NCBI GenBank assembly: GCA_905116865.2
Contig: CAJHNH020000224.1
Span: 1,713,720-1,777,719, forward strand
Direction: 5' to 3'
Source: Candidula unifasciata
Lineage: Eukaryota; Mollusca; Gastropoda; Stylommatophora; Geomitridae
Length of the DNA stretch: 64,000 nt
The translations under genes and the position numbers were made by a program. Shown piece after piece: positions 62,936-64,000 of the stretch; the first letter of the stretch is position 1, and every line of letters begins with the position of its first letter. Under the pieces are notes generated by a model that saw only the letters and a list, made by a program, of their open reading frames with translations, ran no database searches and was not told the origin of the DNA.

Positions 62936-63124
62936 ATATTTCTGATGTGCTCCTGACAATGTGTGTGTGATCCGATGCTATTTTGTCTGTTGTTTCCCTG
63001 ACCACAGTGTAACTTATGGTCACATAGTGGTTGTACTGTGCCTAACCCTTCAGCATGTCCCCATAATGTTCTATTTGTTTGGGCTAATATATAAATCACA
63101 ATAAGATTTTTTTAAATGCCACTT

Positions 63125-63330
63125 CCTTATGCGTTCATTTTCAAAGAAATATCCATTTCCAACATTTGCCCAAAAAAGAAAAGCTAAGGAAACAAAGGTT
63201 TTTATACAACTGAGAAGAAAAAAAACACCAGTCTTGTTTGGTCATGCTATAAGAAGGGAGACATTGGAGAATATCCTCATGATTGGAAAGATAAGTGGTG
63301 GGGAAAAAAGGTAGCATCAGATTAAGATGA
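63125..63330 (+). mobile_element. LINE 3' fragment
   Basis: Encodes VFIQLRRKKTPVLFGHAIRR, ETLENILMIGKISGGEKR, the FGHAIRRE-x-LE...GKI-x-GK-R block shared with 35155. Confidence 0.72.
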
Positions 63331-63779
63331 ATGATACTAAATGTCACTGAGTAATGTTGTAATTAGAATGGATCCAGAACACAAGGTGTGAGCTGTGTGG
63401 TAAGATGAGAATGTCTATACTTTCAAGAAGAGCACATGATGATTCAATAAATAAACATATACAGAAATATATTTTTACTATCTATTGCAAAACAAAACGC
63501 TATTTTTCTTAACCTAGCATATTATTTTACTATTTTAACAACTCTTTCTATTTTAAGTTTTAGTCCATGCAGTATGATGCACATAATCAGTGCTTTTTTC
63601 TGGTGGCATCGGAACAGTACAAAGTACGAGAATTTTTTGGGCATCATTATTTCAGCTGTACTGCAGTAGAAGATCTGGGTGAGTACTGACATCTTTTTAT
63701 ACACTTTGTGGTAGTACCAGCATCTCTTTTTTTTTCTTTAAGCATGATTATTTCAGTATTACTGAAATAGATGATTTGA

Positions 63780-64000
63780 GGTGAGCACTGGCGTCCTTTT
63801 CTAAACTTTTTGGTGAGCACTGACACCCTTTTCTAAACTTTTTGATGAACACTGGAGCCTTTTTCTAAACTTTTTGGTGAGCACTGGCATCTTTTTATAA
63901 ACTTGTTGGTGAGCACTGGCATCATTTTATAAACTTGTTGGTGAGCACTGGCATCATTTTATAAACTTTCTGGTGAGCACTGGCGTCCTTTTAAAAACTT
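63780..64000. repeat. 32-bp tandem repeat running off the window
   Basis: GTGAGCACTGGCATCATTTT then ATAAACTTGTTG recurs every 32 bp, starting near 63781, 63813, 63845, 63877, 63909, 63941 and 63973. Looser copies may extend left to about 63676. Confidence 0.93.

Noticed and set aside
63522..63704. A further upstream separase exon
   Set aside because: The short frame is AT-rich and next to the 32-bp array; no convincing acceptor and donor pair with the right phase.

Overview
This is eukaryotic, very probably invertebrate-animal DNA. Evidence: split coding exons with GT/AG junctions, a metazoan-type separase, tRNA-derived SINEs, many 5'-truncated non-LTR retrotransposons, hAT and Merlin DNA transposons, and long AT, GT and tetranucleotide microsatellites. 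A mollusc is my best guess from the mix of repeats, but nothing in the window proves it.

The host gene. One gene on the minus strand takes up almost the whole window. Nineteen exons (61211 down to 10363, about 3.47 kb or 1,155 codons) join with consistent phases, and 18 of the 19 keep the frame. Read in order they match the second part of separase (ESPL1, separin): a helical/TPR-like region, a Cys-cluster segment, one large exon holding an acidic linker, then the C-terminal peptidase domain ending in a typical GLP-type tail. The true 5' end lies outside the window or was not found. At the aligned active site the catalytic Cys is Ser (GSKSG instead of GCSSG/A). The His is kept but has lost its flanking glycines, and the normally near-invariant GNLWDVTD segment is replaced at the same length. 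One exon in this domain carries an extra base that breaks the frame, which may be a real lesion or an assembly error. The gene is therefore a candidate pseudoprotease form of separase, or a recently damaged paralogue.

The introns are packed with repeats. 0-7 kb: a SINE, a small minisatellite, then a nest in which a minus-strand LINE sits inside a hAT transposon, which itself sits inside a plus-strand LINE with an 8-bp target duplication. 7-10 kb: a long tetranucleotide array and LINE 3' ends. 12.8-20.8 kb: several LINE reverse-transcriptase or 3' fragments, a SINE, and an approximately 50-bp minisatellite. 20.8-26 kb: SINEs, a 242-bp foldback MITE, a hAT terminus and a Merlin transposase remnant. 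27-47 kb: LINE fragments, SINEs, microsatellites and the largest separase exon. 47-50.2 kb: a 3-kb array of 27-bp units present as two tandem blocks, each closed by a LINE-derived tail. 52.9-53.5 kb: a 65-bp minisatellite grown from a dispersed repeat. 61.4-62.4 kb: a solo LTR with a nested repeat. 63.8-64 kb: a 32-bp array running off the end. All recognised copies of the two tRNA-derived SINE families lie on the plus strand, antisense to the gene.

Limits: homology calls come from reading motifs and exon phases, not from searches. LINE clade names and old-repeat boundaries are approximate.
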